Shown here: piece by piece, positions 47,350 through 58,775 of the stretch
Position numbering within the stretch: the stretch's first letter is position 1
Layout: every line of letters begins with the position of its first letter
Origin: Lunularia cruciata
Lineage: Eukaryota > Streptophyta > Marchantiopsida > Lunulariales > Lunulariaceae
Reading direction: 5' to 3'
Assembly: GCA_948567375.1 (NCBI GenBank)
Contig: OX419758.1
Location: forward strand, 41,793,001-41,857,000
DNA length: 64,000 nucleotides
The notes under the pieces: model-generated
Told to the model about the DNA's origin: nothing
The model's database searches: none
The model's input: only the letters and a program-made list of their open reading frames with translations
Made by a program: the position numbers and the translations under genes

Positions 47350-48480
47350 TAAGCACATACCTAGTTAGTTTTCAAAAGGCTCCATCTCAAGTCAACATTA
47401 CCAAGATCCTCAAGAAATGCCATGAATACAAAGCCATAGATAACAATCAGCTCCAAGCAAGGCGACCACAAACCTTACATTCCTAAAACTCAAAGAGTAT
47501 TTTGCTTTATGGGTTTTGTAGCAGTAGACGTAGAATGTTCTCCTTACCTTGGAATTGATTAAAGCGCATGGTTTTCTATTTTCCAAAATGCTTGCCGTCT
47601 CTAAAGGCAACATCAAGTTTTCAAACGATTGGTATGAGAAATTTCTTTCCTGTCACAAGCTTAAAGTTGTCAAAATGCATGGGGAGGTAAGATCCGCCAA
47701 CCAAACAGCCATTAATATGGCAGTGCCTACTCTATGTGCTTGCCTTTCCCCATATGACGTATTGGACATTTAGAACATAAACAAGGCATGCCTTTTCTAT
47801 AGCATGGTGCTTGACAAAACAATTTCTCAATAGCAAATTGCGACCTACAAAAAATAACAACACAAGAATCACACTTGCTTTCATTGCAGATGGCAATAGA
47901 AATCACAAATTACTACCATTTTTTATTGGTCCTGCAACAAGCCATGTTGCTTTAATCTCCACAAGTGTGAGCAATTTCTTCTACCTATCAAATAAAAAGT
48001 CCTAGATGACATGAATATTTTTCCAAGTATGGTTGAAAAAATTTGATGACAAGATGCAGATTGTAAATCACATTATACTCTTATTGATGGATAATGGACT
48101 GCCACACATTGTGGACAATTGCTTAACTCCAAATTTCAATGTTTGCACTCTTCCTCCAAACACAAAACCAAAAATTCAACCATGGATGCAAGGATTATTG
48201 CAGCATTCAAACATCATAATCTGCATTTCACTTCAAAATGCACTTGATCATGATGAGTGCAATAAGCTCAACATCTACAAGGTTGATCAATTTACAGCAA
48301 TGTGTTGGTCACTTGCTGCTTGGGCCAAGATTTCACCAATGATAATAGCAAAATGGTTTTGTCACACCGAGATGTTTAAGCCTATTAATGACAATTTAGC
48401 AAACATAACCTTGAAGAGAAACCAGTGGAGGTGGACCTCATTGAAGCACATCATCTTTGGCTACAAAATCCAATAACAAA
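47350..48480 (+). pseudogene. decayed pogo/Tigger-like DDE transposase
   Basis: Blocks follow the order of CENP-B/DDE_1-type transposases. The HTH region reads ELIKAHGFLFSKML, NIKFSNDWYEKFLS and HGEVRSAN (47549-47720). The first catalytic segment reads NINKACLFYSMVLDKT (47774 on), where NMDETGLF is expected, so the catalytic Asp is Asn. Next come ITLAFIADGNRNHKLLPFFIG (47811-48005) and LLLMDNGLPH (second Asp kept, about 48090). LPPNTKPKIQPWMQG follows, with the third Asp position changed (usual PMDQG). Stops at 47771 and later split the frame. It is inactive; no terminal inverted repeats or TA duplications were located. Confidence 0.82.
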
Positions 48481-49540
48481 TCTCAAATCTTCTCAATCCA
48501 ATCAAAGAGAGCAAGACAATACAAATTGAGTTGGAAGATGATGATCATTAAGCTCGTCCAAAATCAAGAGGTGGATAAAGACAAGGATGTAGAAGGAGTT
48601 GAGGAAAAGCATACTTTTTGGTCATTTTTGCAAGCTGAAAAGCTTCAAAGTCTATCCATCATAATCTACATGCTTGATGTGACTCACGCAAGTGAATAGC
48701 AACATCTTTCCACTTCTCAACATAAGTTACGAGTTGAAACTTGCAACAAAGTACTCTTGATTCTTGGTTTAAATAGCTATATTCCTCCCTTCATAATCCA
48801 TGTTGGCTATTTTCCATCCATTTATTTTCTTCATTTCTCCACTACATTTCTTTTCTTTTTTGTTCAAAACTATAACTTAAAACTTAATAGAAACATAACT
48901 TAATGTCCATAGAACCATGTGTGTTCCACCATTTTCCTAAAATATGGGGAGGTTGTAACTTATTGGAGGATAACTTAATGGTAATCCTCTAGGGATTTGT
49001 CTATATTTTAATTATATCCATGAAAATAAAATATGAATTTTGACCACTATTCATCATTACACTAAAATTTATACTCTCCAATATCTAAATAATTCAACTA
49101 CTTCCAAACCTATAAAACAAACTAACTTTCCCTATATATTCCATATCACTAAATTATGTGATTTACTTATATTAAAATAAATGACATAACCTAAATTCTC
49201 CTATTTCTCTCCTCAATCTTTTGCATTGGTATTAGAGCAAGAATGAGATGGATGGAATTTATGGACTACCAAATCCATTTCTTCTAAAACATTGGGCTTT
49301 TTGTGTCCATGCACTACCCAAGCATCATTTCACATAGTTCATCATCTCATGCTTTGGGTAGAATTTTTTGAATACAATCCTCTTGTTTGATGAACAATTG
49401 ATACTTCCAATTCTAACTTACAAAGGGTGGTGGATGTATTGCATCTATGTGTTAACTTAGATAATTTTATATAGTTTGATATAATATTAAACATAGTGGC
49501 AATGCTTGAAGTAATCATTGCTATGCAACAAAAAATCAAG
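48481..49540. other. unassigned AT-rich region
   Basis: No recognisable gene. The frame at 48457-48699 continues past the transposase relic and may be its degraded C-terminus. Confidence 0.35.
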
Positions 49541-49559
49541 CATCTTACTTGATTGTTAG

Positions 49560-51220
49560 AAGAAAGAGACCATCAACAACAAGAGCATGTAGAGAGAGTA
49601 TAATTTTGATAAGCAGAATAGAACATCCGATTTTTGCAGCCCATGGTATTTAAAGCCAAAATCTCCCAAGTGCAATGGAAAATTGTTGTGTTTGATTGCA
49701 AATATTATTTTGAAGCTACAAATCTTCAAGATGAATGGAGACAAATTCTCTTGGTTTCAAACCAATTGGATGGAGTGGCAAAACTACAGTTGCAATTATG
49801 AGTAGAGCAAGTTGAATGGCAATTTGTTGCACCAATCTCAACATAGGAAGAATTCAAGGAGCATAATAATTGGAAGATTTTAAGCTATAAATGTTGCCTG
49901 AGTTGCATGAGATAGACAAGCAAAATAGAAGCATATTGTTTCTACGAGAAGCTATATCAATCAATTCCATGGTTCAATCAATTCCATGGTTCAATCAATT
50001 CCATGGTTCTATGATTTTGGTTGATTTTGGAAGTTCAAAGAATTGCATGTCCATGCAATTAGAAAAGGGATTAGATATTTCTATCAAGCCAATATTTCAA
50101 AGTAGATTGATGATGGCGGATGGTAGAAAGGGTTTTGTACCTCTTAACTCACCTCTTGTTACATTCAAGTTTGGGAAGGAGTATTTGGAGTGTATAAAGT
50201 TTGTAATTACAACTCTACACTATGATGTCATTCTAAGTCTCCCTTGGCTTGAACATCATAAGGTTCATTTTGATTGGACCCAACAATAAACTCAAGTACA
50301 ACACCAAGGTAAGAACTACTGATTAGGTTGTTTGGCACCTTGGAGTAAGAAACCTAAGAATTGTCAGCCCTAAGTTAGGAAGTTTGTTAGTAAAGCAAGC
50401 TTTGGAGGAAGATATTCTTGTTTTTGTGATGTGGATCAAGTGGATTGTGCATGAAGATTTGACTAGGGCCAAAACTCTCATCAAGCAATGGTTGATTAAA
50501 TAGTTCAAGAGTTTGCAGATGTGTTTCCATATGATTTGCCAAAGGGGTTACTCTTCTATCATGGTATGCTCTTCAAGATCAAGTTATTGCCAAGAAGTAC
50601 TACAATGACTAGACCAATCTATTGGCTCTCACCAAAGGAGTTGGAAGAGCTTTGAACAACATTGATGGAGTTGTTGGAAAAGGATTTCATAAGACATAGT
50701 ACATCTTCTTGGAGAGCATTGGTACTATTTGTCCCAAAGAAGGATGGAGGACTTTGCTTTTGTATTCACTATCATAGTCTCAATAAAAAAATTATGAAGA
50801 ATGCATATCCTTTCCCTGAAATTTATGACTTGCTAGATCAGTTCAGCAAAGTACAATACTTCTCCAAGTTGGATCTTCAAAGTGGCTATTGGCAAATTCT
50901 CATTGATATGGAAGATGTGCAAAAGATTTCATTCTGCACAAGGTATGGGTATTTTGAATGGAGTGTTTTACCTTTTGGGCTCACTAATGATTTAATAGTC
51001 TTCATGAATCATATGCATGAAGTATTGGATAGGTTGCTAGGTTGGTACATGGTGATGTTCTTGGATGATATTTTGATCTACAGCAAGATGGAGGTAGAAC
51101 ACATGAATCATATACAAGAAGTCCGAAGATGACTACTCAATGGAAGTTTTATTACAAAAGGTCAAAGTGTGTCTTCTAGCAAAAGGAAGTTACCTTCTTG
51201 GATCATAAGGCTCTCAACTA
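49560..51220 (+). pseudogene. Ty3/gypsy relic: gag, protease, RT
   Basis: The gag-like stretch at about 49640-49890 (YYFEATNLQDEW, NQLDGVAKL, EEFKEHNNW) has stops. The protease frame (49891-50289) reads ILVDFGSSKNCMS, with D-F-G-S for D-S-G-A, then ILSLPWLEHHKVHFDW. The RT frame (50662-51132) reads FVPKKDGGLCFCIHY, PFPEIYDLLDQFS, FSKLDLQSGYWQI, LPFGLTND and the catalytic MFLDDILIYSK. Similarity ends at about 51215 (a KEVTFLDH-like stretch). RNase H and integrase are missing, so it is truncated as well as broken. Confidence 0.87.
49961..50011 (+). repeat. 17-bp unit repeated three times
   Basis: TCAATTCCATGGTTCAA occurs three times head to tail inside the gypsy relic just before the protease. 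Each unit shifts the frame. Confidence 0.93.
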
Positions 51221-51229
51221 GCTTAGTTT

Positions 51230-51490
51230 GCACACCAAGTGGGCGATTTCTAGAAGGAAGGTACTTGAGAAGCTTCTTGATTAGCTTAGCTTGCAGTCTA
51301 AGAATGCAACTTTTAGAAAGCTTCTTGAGAAGCTTCTCAAGAGCCTTGTATGTGTACTATAAATACCAAGCCCAAGCTCATGCTAGGCATTTGGATTTTA
51401 CCTCATTCAAGAGTCCCAATGTGATCTTTCAATTTGGTCTTCCATTCTCTTATTTCTGTCCACGATCTTTTACAAACATGCCTTTAACAC
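51230..51490 (+). promoter_or_regulatory. LTR-like promoter segment with TATA box and HSE-like motifs
   Basis: A TATAAATA at 51358-51365 follows two clusters of alternating GAA/TTC units (51264-51285 GAGAAGCTTCTTGAT; 51314-51345 AAAGCTTCTTGAGAAGCTTC). The downstream part (51364-51480) is shared with 61210-61318. The arrangement resembles the U3/R part of a retrotransposon LTR. No paired LTR was found, so this is an inference. Confidence 0.45.
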
Positions 51491-51499
51491 TCTCTTGAC

Positions 51500-52560
51500 A
51501 AAAGATAAAACATATATAAAGAAGAATTAATATTGCTAGTAGAACTAGCTATAGAAAAAAGCATGTATGCTTGTGCCTCTCTACTATGCACTTTATCCTA
51601 ACCCAATGTGCTTATACCATCATAACCAAGTGGAATATTTAGTATCTTATGATTGAAACTGGTTATATATAAACTCCTCTTGTAAGGTGGTCTAATCTCC
51701 GTTTAGAATATGCAAAATCTAGCTCCTACTTTTCTCTACTCTACACATCATTTTTAGAATTACAAAGACACTATTGCAAAAGTAAGAGAAATAGAAATAT
51801 GCTAACTCATACAAGAGATCATGTAAGAATCTAAAGGTAGGTAAAATACTTATCTAGTCCAATCATGGAGTGCATAAAGAAGGCTATGAAATAAATGTGA
51901 GCATGGAAAACTAACCTCAAATAACCCCAATATACAATATACTTTGTATGATAATCACTCCCATGACTTGATTGTATATTCAAGATGGTCAACAGAAGGA
52001 TTGACTAATTGTGTAATCTCATATATAAATGAGTGTTGATGTGGTCACCTGCCTCATATGGGCATCCTAAGTGGTCCAATCATAATCCTTGTCCATCTTT
52101 CACACATGTGATTTTATCTCTTGCAAAGTAAAGAATCTATGACACTCCGGGCATGATGTATTCATACTCTTGGTAACTTTACATGGGTAGGAGTGAAACC
52201 ATAACTAGCAAAAGGTAACTATAATAATAACACAAGATACTTCATTTTATATCTCCTCATGCTCTCAAAACCACAATCCACTCATATCTCGCTATCTATG
52301 GGTAAATGCTAACTCTCAAAACCATGAAAACTATAAACCTCATAATTTCTTTTTCCCATCTCCATAGTTTTCAAACTAAATTACAATAAAAACAAATATA
52401 TCGAAACCAAAAAGTTAGAAACAAGAGATCCAAACCTATTACTCTTACCATAATCACTCAAAAAGTTAAAAATTCCATCCATAAACTTCTCTATAGTTTT
52501 TTTATTTTTAAACCGATATAGTTAAATTACAAAGAAAGTTCCATATTTGTCTTTAATCTA
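51500..52560. other. unassigned AT-rich region
   Basis: No gene or element recognised. Confidence 0.4.
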
Positions 52561-52599
52561 TAAACTAATGTACACTTGGAAAATTTCCTCTCACGTCCC

Positions 52600-52735
52600 T
52601 CTTCTCTCTCATCACCGCTCACTCTCCCTCCCTTGGAACTCCTCGTCCCTCTCCTCCTCACCGCTCACTCTCACTCCCTTGGACTCGACTTCTCTCTCCT
52701 CACCGCCCACTCTCACTCCCTTGGACTCGAGTTAT
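52600..52735 (+). repeat. minisatellite, three ~42-46-bp units
   Basis: Each unit contains 'ctcaccgc.cactctcactcc' (the first unit reads slightly differently) followed by 'cttgga'. It is pyrimidine-rich on the plus strand. Confidence 0.88.
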
Positions 52736-52739
52736 TGAT

Positions 52740-54420
52740 CGAGTATCAAACTTGCAAATCGATCGGCTCTTGGGTGTCATCCCGCTCTAAACGTTTTGCA
52801 GTTCACCAGATGTTGAGAAAAGGAGAAAATACTTAGCTTTAAAATTGTTATGTTTATACAAAGACCTGCACAATAAATTACTCATAGACTGCTAGATTGA
52901 AATGTTTCTTCCGAAAAGAGATGGCCATATTCGGCACAAATAAATCCTAGTACCTGACTCACCGTCGCAGACATTTTTCACCTTTGTTCTGGAAAAGGAA
53001 GATGATACGGTGGTATATGAACGCAAAGAGGGGGATAACTGTCCTAGAAGAGGCAAATCTTATGCAATAATACGTGATAGTTGCCATTGAAGACGTTGCC
53101 AATAATTCAACATCTCTCTCATTGGTTACTAATCTTCCTACAGTATCGAAATGTATCCTCTCTCCGATAATGGTTTCCTTCAACTGCTGTCACAAGTATA
53201 AAGTAAGACTCCAAGGTTTTACTCCTTGGTCCTAACGAAATGTGTACTTTTCTCGTGCGCCATTTGATATTTGTTGATGAGATCCTAGCCAGGGGCTTCT
53301 TAAATTTTTAAAGTTTGAAGAGGAAGTATGATTTTTGGTCAGATTGCTTCGTAAAGGAAGATTTGAAGTCACTATACTCTTTGAGACGCATAGGGACATC
53401 TTTGAATGTTTTCGCCTTAGGTACCTTCGTGTTTGGAACACGGTCTACAAAAGTGTGCACTTGTACAAGCCGACCATACACTATCGTTGGAACATGGTAG
53501 GACTTTTCAGAGATGCCACGTACAGTAGTCTGATTGATAACTCTTTAAACGGGACTCCCCCGACTTGGGCAGAAAAGGTGGACTGCAATGATCCGATGCA
53601 GGTAGTGAGACATGCAGTGTTCGAGGTCTACCTGCTCAAAATGTCAGCGCAATGTCCACGTGCTTCTAAACCCTCCTCTCTACGGGATCTGTTGGAACCG
53701 GAGTAAAACAACACAATATTTGCCAGTACACAGCAGAGACTCTTGTCAGCTCGAGAGAATTTACCTGGGACTGATACTACTGAGAGACTTTGACTAGGAT
53801 CCGCATTTGTTTCAACACCCCGTACAGTTATCGCTTGTGAATTCGTTCTCTTCAGAAGGTCGAAAGGAAATCATGGTCCAGGGCAGAAATGTTACTCAAT
53901 ATATAAGTCGATTGTGGCACACTTGCTCCCAGTTCGCCGAAATCACTCCCGCATGTGCACAATGCATGCGATTCATGAACCTTCCCTGTCCATGCTACCA
54001 ATACTCTGCTCATTACTCAAGGGTCGCTAACAATCACCACAGCTCCGTCGCACACCCTGACATCGCAACTCATAATATACGATCTCTGTAATGAGAAGTC
54101 AAGAGCAGTTGATGGTTTGTTTACTTCGGCTACTTGAAATGCCCATGCATATTAACATCATACGTCAGACATCCGATCCCCGAGGCAATCGAATCACAAA
54201 ATTCATTCGCGTGATCAAAAACTCTTCATTTGAGCACACTATGCAATTCGTCAGTGCTGGATGATGCCTGCGGCATTGTACATGATATTTTCAGTATAGA
54301 ACGGAAACTGCTGCGCTACTCTAAGTTTCTTTCACCCAATTAAGGTGAACTTGATGGCAGCAAAATGTCCCAGGGCACTACAAACATCTAACTAGTATAA
54401 GCTCAAGAGAAAACCATCTC
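52740..54420. other. unassigned, gene-like GC content
   Basis: Frames at 53335-53706 and 53807-54091 (rightward) are open over 90-120 codons and the GC content is near that of the known exons, but I recognise no domain and no splice pattern. It may be the 3' flank of the carrier gene or a degraded gene. Confidence 0.35.
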
Positions 54421-54539
54421 AATCCCGGACGTCCCGAAGGTTCATCCGCAATGACATAGTTCTTGAATTTGATTGGCAAAATTGAAACTTTGTAGAAAAA
54501 ATATCGTCATTGTCAAAGTAACTCAAATACTAACTACAC

Positions 54540-57040
54540 TTAACCACCGCCGCCAGAGTAGGCCTTGCCCAAAAACAAGATCTGAAGCTGATCGTAACCA
54601 GCCAACACTCCAGCACCAGCAACAGCACGCAAGATGTTTGCACCAGCACCTTTGAACAGTGACTTCGTTCCTTCCTTGGCAACGATCTCCCTGAATGCAG
54701 CTGCAGAGCTCGCGTACTTCGTGGCCTCTCCGGAGGTCATCATCATTCTACGTCGGACGGTATCAATGGGGTACGATGCAAGACCAGCTCCGATCGTGAT
54801 ACCCCATCCGAGCAAGAAAGAGGCGAAGAAGTTACCCTGCAAGAGCAAAATCCATACAATGCTCTCAGTTCCAGTAATCTATCTTTGAATGAGTTCTCTA
54901 TCATTCACTTCCTTACCGGTATCTGCCATTAAATCTGTAAATAAGAAAAGCGCAGACTCAATGCACACCTTCGCAACACTTCCTACATAAACAACTAAGG
55001 GATCGAGATGATACGCACCTCAAGGTTTCCAGTCAGCAGTACTGGCTTCAATGAGTCGTACATACCGAAGTACAGACCTCGGTACACAATGATACCCACG
55101 CAAGAAATGTTGAACCCTCTGTAAAGTCCCGCAATACCGTCAGTAGCCAAAGTCTTCTTGTACACGTCCAGAAGACCATTGAATTGTCTCTCGCCTCCTC
55201 CCTTCTTCGACGACTTCATGTCGTTTCCAAGACGGGTACGAGCGTAATCCAAAGAGTAAACAAACAGAAGTGATGACGCACCGGCAGCTCCTCCGGACGC
55301 AAGATTTCCGGCGAACCACACCCAGTATCCGTCCTTGTCCTTCTTGTATCCGAACAACTTCTTGAAATAATCCTTGAACGCGAAGTTCAAAGCCTGCAGG
55401 GACAATCTAACAGTCAGTCTCACGTTTGATATTCCGCCGCGAAAGATAACGGGATTTCCCCGCGATAGAAGAACAGAATCACATCGAAGTCAAAACACTC
55501 AGTACATATTCTCACCTGCGTGGGGAAGTAACGCAAGACGTTAGCCAAGTTTCCTCTCCACAATGCAAGCACTCCTTCATCCTTGATGGTACGGCTAAAA
55601 CACTCGCCGATACCCTTGTATGGCTCAGACAGACGTCCACTCTTCAACATCTCGTCTTGGTTCTGGATCAGCAGTTTCACCCTCTCGATGGGAGCGGCGG
55701 CAGTCTTTGACACAGCTGCAGATACACCTCCCATCATAAAGTCTACCATGAATCCGGCAATTCCCTTCTCAGCTGCTGCTGGCACGAACACGTCCCTGTT
55801 GACTGTGGGGGCCATGTTAGGGCCCTTACTCAGGTCGAGGGGGCATAGAGGGTTGTACAACGACGTCTTCGGGAGAACTCCGGGGCGGAATGCTCCATAG
55901 TTCAGCTCGGGGACGGCGATAGCCCTCCTTGGAACAATCTTAGAACCCAAGTAGGTCTGGCCGGAGAACCTCTGAGCTAGAGAGGTCGTGTAGTTCTGTC
56001 TCTCCATGGCGAATCAGTGCCTAGATCGACCTGCAACACATACATCTTCTGTGATCAATAGAAGCAACACAAAGTGTGGCAAGCCACCATCTGTCCGTAA
56101 ATCATGACCCCAAGGACAAGGATCAGATCTGGGAGAATGTAATGAGGTTGCTAGTAGATGGATAGTTTCCATGAAAGCAATGTAGAGTTCATCCGTCTCC
56201 GACGTTTCCCATTGCGCTTACGAGCTGTGCAAGCCGTCTTTCCTTACATCGGGATTCTATCATGAGATTCAGGCACTGCTAACTCGAGGATTTGGCCGAA
56301 GAACAACTGACTAGAAGACAGACCAATGTGCACTAGCGTAGGTCACAGTGGGCAAAGAACGTGACAGACCTACGACTAATGAATGAGTGGGAGACGGCGT
56401 ATCTTGAATGATCAAGATGTAGACTCGGATGGAGCTTTTCTACATGGACAGAAGGGATGAAGAAGTAGAAAAGAGGCAATTTAGACATACATGACCAGCA
56501 CTGGACCTAAACCGTCATAGTTAGAAATGGCTACAGAACCTACCTGGAATGAACCACACTAGGAGATCCACTTGCCAAAGGGAACAACACGTAGATCTAC
56601 ATAGAAGAGATCGAGTTTCCTAGCAAACGATATGCACGACATGCCGCATGGAAATCATCCACAAAACAGATGCTGAATGAATAACAACTACGAACATCAT
56701 AGGAACATCGAACGACTTTACCAAAATCAAGCGGATATGTGTAGGAGGAAATCGGACCAAGAACTCCACTTCCTGCAACTCGAGGTACGATTTTCCTAGC
56801 AGAATCGAGTCCATAAGTAAAGGCACTTACCAGGCTAGAAGCCAGTCGGAAGGGCAAGCGAGCGCAGCAGCGATCAGAGCGACCCGCTGTTGGGTGGGGA
56901 AGCAGGAGGAAAGAGGGAGGAGGAATTGTGGGGAGACCTTGTTAGGGTCTTTGCGAAAAGGAGTACGCGGCGGCGCTAGTGCCCGCGACGAGCCACGCGT
57001 AGATCCTCCTGCACTTACATTGACATACGGTCCGTCGAAA
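54540..57040 (-). CDS. AAC: mitochondrial ADP/ATP carrier, three coding exons plus a leader exon
   Basis: Exchanges ADP for ATP across the mitochondrial inner membrane. Coding exons on the minus strand are 56007-55516, 55393-55019 and 54836-54540: 387 residues, all GT-AG, phase 0. Residues 1 to about 85 are the plant-type N-terminal extension, with basic residues and RRAIAVP. Three mitochondrial-carrier repeats follow. The signature [14 protein letters not shown] is in repeat 1, [11 protein letters not shown] in repeat 2 and [13 protein letters not shown] in repeat 3; the last contains RRRMMM, diagnostic of ADP/ATP carriers. The C-terminus GKAYSGGGG is typical of plants. The leader has its own intron (56830-56031, donor GTAAG, acceptor TTGCAG), leaving 23 nt between acceptor and ATG. 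The transcription start is unknown; the upper limit 57040 is an estimate. Confidence 0.96.
56031..56830 (-). promoter_or_regulatory. 5' UTR intron of the ADP/ATP carrier gene
   Basis: On the minus strand, CCTG|GTAAGTGCC at 56830 and GTGTTGCAG|GTCG at 56031 bound an ~800-bp intron ahead of the ATG. Leader introns of this kind often raise expression of housekeeping genes in plants. The choice of sites is by eye; other donors are possible. Confidence 0.65.
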
Positions 57041-58630
57041 CACTCCACCTATACCATGGTTAATCAAGCGTTAATGGGATACATTAGATTCATTGGATTC
57101 TCTTCATCATGTCGAATCTTGGGGCTGAATCTAACTGCGGTTTGAATGAAAGGTCGGGATGAAATAGATGTAAAGCTTCGATGCATATCTCATGGTTGCG
57201 GAGGCTCCCGTTTTCTAGTGAGTTGGATAGGCAGGCAAGACTAAACTGCGGAACGTGACTTACCTCTTTACGTCTATGCACCACGAGACACTATCACCAA
57301 CTCTCAAGGGGTGTTCAGTGAATGAAATAATACCCGCCTGTCGTGCTAAAGACACTGCGTCACGGCTCTGGTCCTTTCCCATTCTATATGGCTTTCTTTT
57401 CTTCACTTTTTGATGTGCAGCTACCTTCCCTCCCGTGAATATTTTATGGGTATGATGTGAAGCGTAATGGGACGAACTACTTAGTGGGTCGTAGGAAACT
57501 AGACAATAGAATAAGTCCTGATATTAGAAATATTCCTTTCTTGTGTTGCTAAAACGCACGAGGATGAAATTCGTCCCTTGCCGTCTTTCTCTCAAAGGTC
57601 CAAATTTTGTTTGACAAAGTTTGTTTGTAGTCCATGAAGGCAACATTTAAACGTAGGATGAACCGTTCAGAATCTACGTAGATGCGAAATCTCAAGGCTG
57701 TTTATGTATTAGAATTCACACGAAGGATAAAATAATTATGAGGTCCTCCAAGTTAAAGTAAAAGGTTTTAGTGGATGAATTTGGCCATTGACCATTTAAG
57801 CACAAAGCGTTTATCCATCATAAGAGTCTTACGATTTTCTGATTTCAGCAACAAATTGGAACCAAAATTCGTAATGCGTGTCCTCCACGGTAGTAATATT
57901 TAGAATGATAAAGGAGCTTTAATTAGTCCATTTAAACATCGCTCTCCAGAACCAACAATGCTTTTCAGAATAAACCTATAATTCCACTCTCATACTCTTA
58001 GTCTAAATGATAGGAGTTTCTATTTCAATTGAGGAGGCTTTACACCACTGAGCAACTTCAATCATGATGGTTTAAACAGAGATAATGGGACTTTTAAATC
58101 TGCAGATATATTTATGAGAACATACTAAGTAAGGAGACTTTACAAAAGGGAGGTTCAATTCATTTGTATTCGTTATTAAGTTTCATCCCCATAGACATTT
58201 TACGGCCATCTCATTCAAATATATTTTGCAAGACATGACAAGAGTCAAAAACAGCATGTGGAGGGTGTACAAAGCTTTACAAAGTTGGCAACATTTTTAT
58301 AACCAAGATCATGTAATTTCATGGGATGTAATTTCAAGCGGACCATCCATATAAAATACTGCGCACCCTTGAAACCCTTTGGTGTTTTGCAGAGAGCTCG
58401 ATTTTATTCTTATTGCTGAATGCACTTCTGCAAGGCAAATTTTGAGCTAACACTATCATAGACGAACCTACATTCGGTTTCAAATCCATACATGAGTGAG
58501 AAGTAAACACGCGACAATATCAACCAAGTCTGGCAAGACCTATTCAAATTGTGGAAAAAATACAAGCTTGTAACGCTTACAGATTCGGCTCATGATTATC
58601 CTGGGCAATAAGCTTTCTCTCCTTCAATCA
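57041..58630. other. upstream flank of the carrier gene, then unassigned
   Basis: About 300 bp next to the gene are GC-richer and should hold its promoter. From 57400 on I see AT-rich DNA without recognisable genes. Confidence 0.4.
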
Positions 58631-58632
58631 AA

Positions 58633-58775
58633 AATACCTCCAATGGGGCTTGGCCCCACTTACTCTTTGAGAGTTATAATTGTACTACTTGATGGGATCT
58701 TCTCACCTTTTTGTTATAGTATGTGCGCTGCTTTTTCTCCTTTCTCCATCATACTCGTGATTTTTATGCTTAAGT
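58633..58775 (+). mobile_element. LINE tail, diverged
   Basis: It starts at the first hairpin (here GGGGCTTGGCCCC, still able to pair) and continues with 'ttgatgggatcttctcacc' in place of the second hairpin and a degraded terminus. It is an isolated old fragment. Confidence 0.72.

Noticed and set aside
20707-56007. QCR9 and the ADP/ATP carrier as a functional mitochondrial gene cluster
   Set aside because: They are about 33 kb apart, on opposite strands and separated by transposons and an unrelated phosphatase; co-location is best taken as chance.
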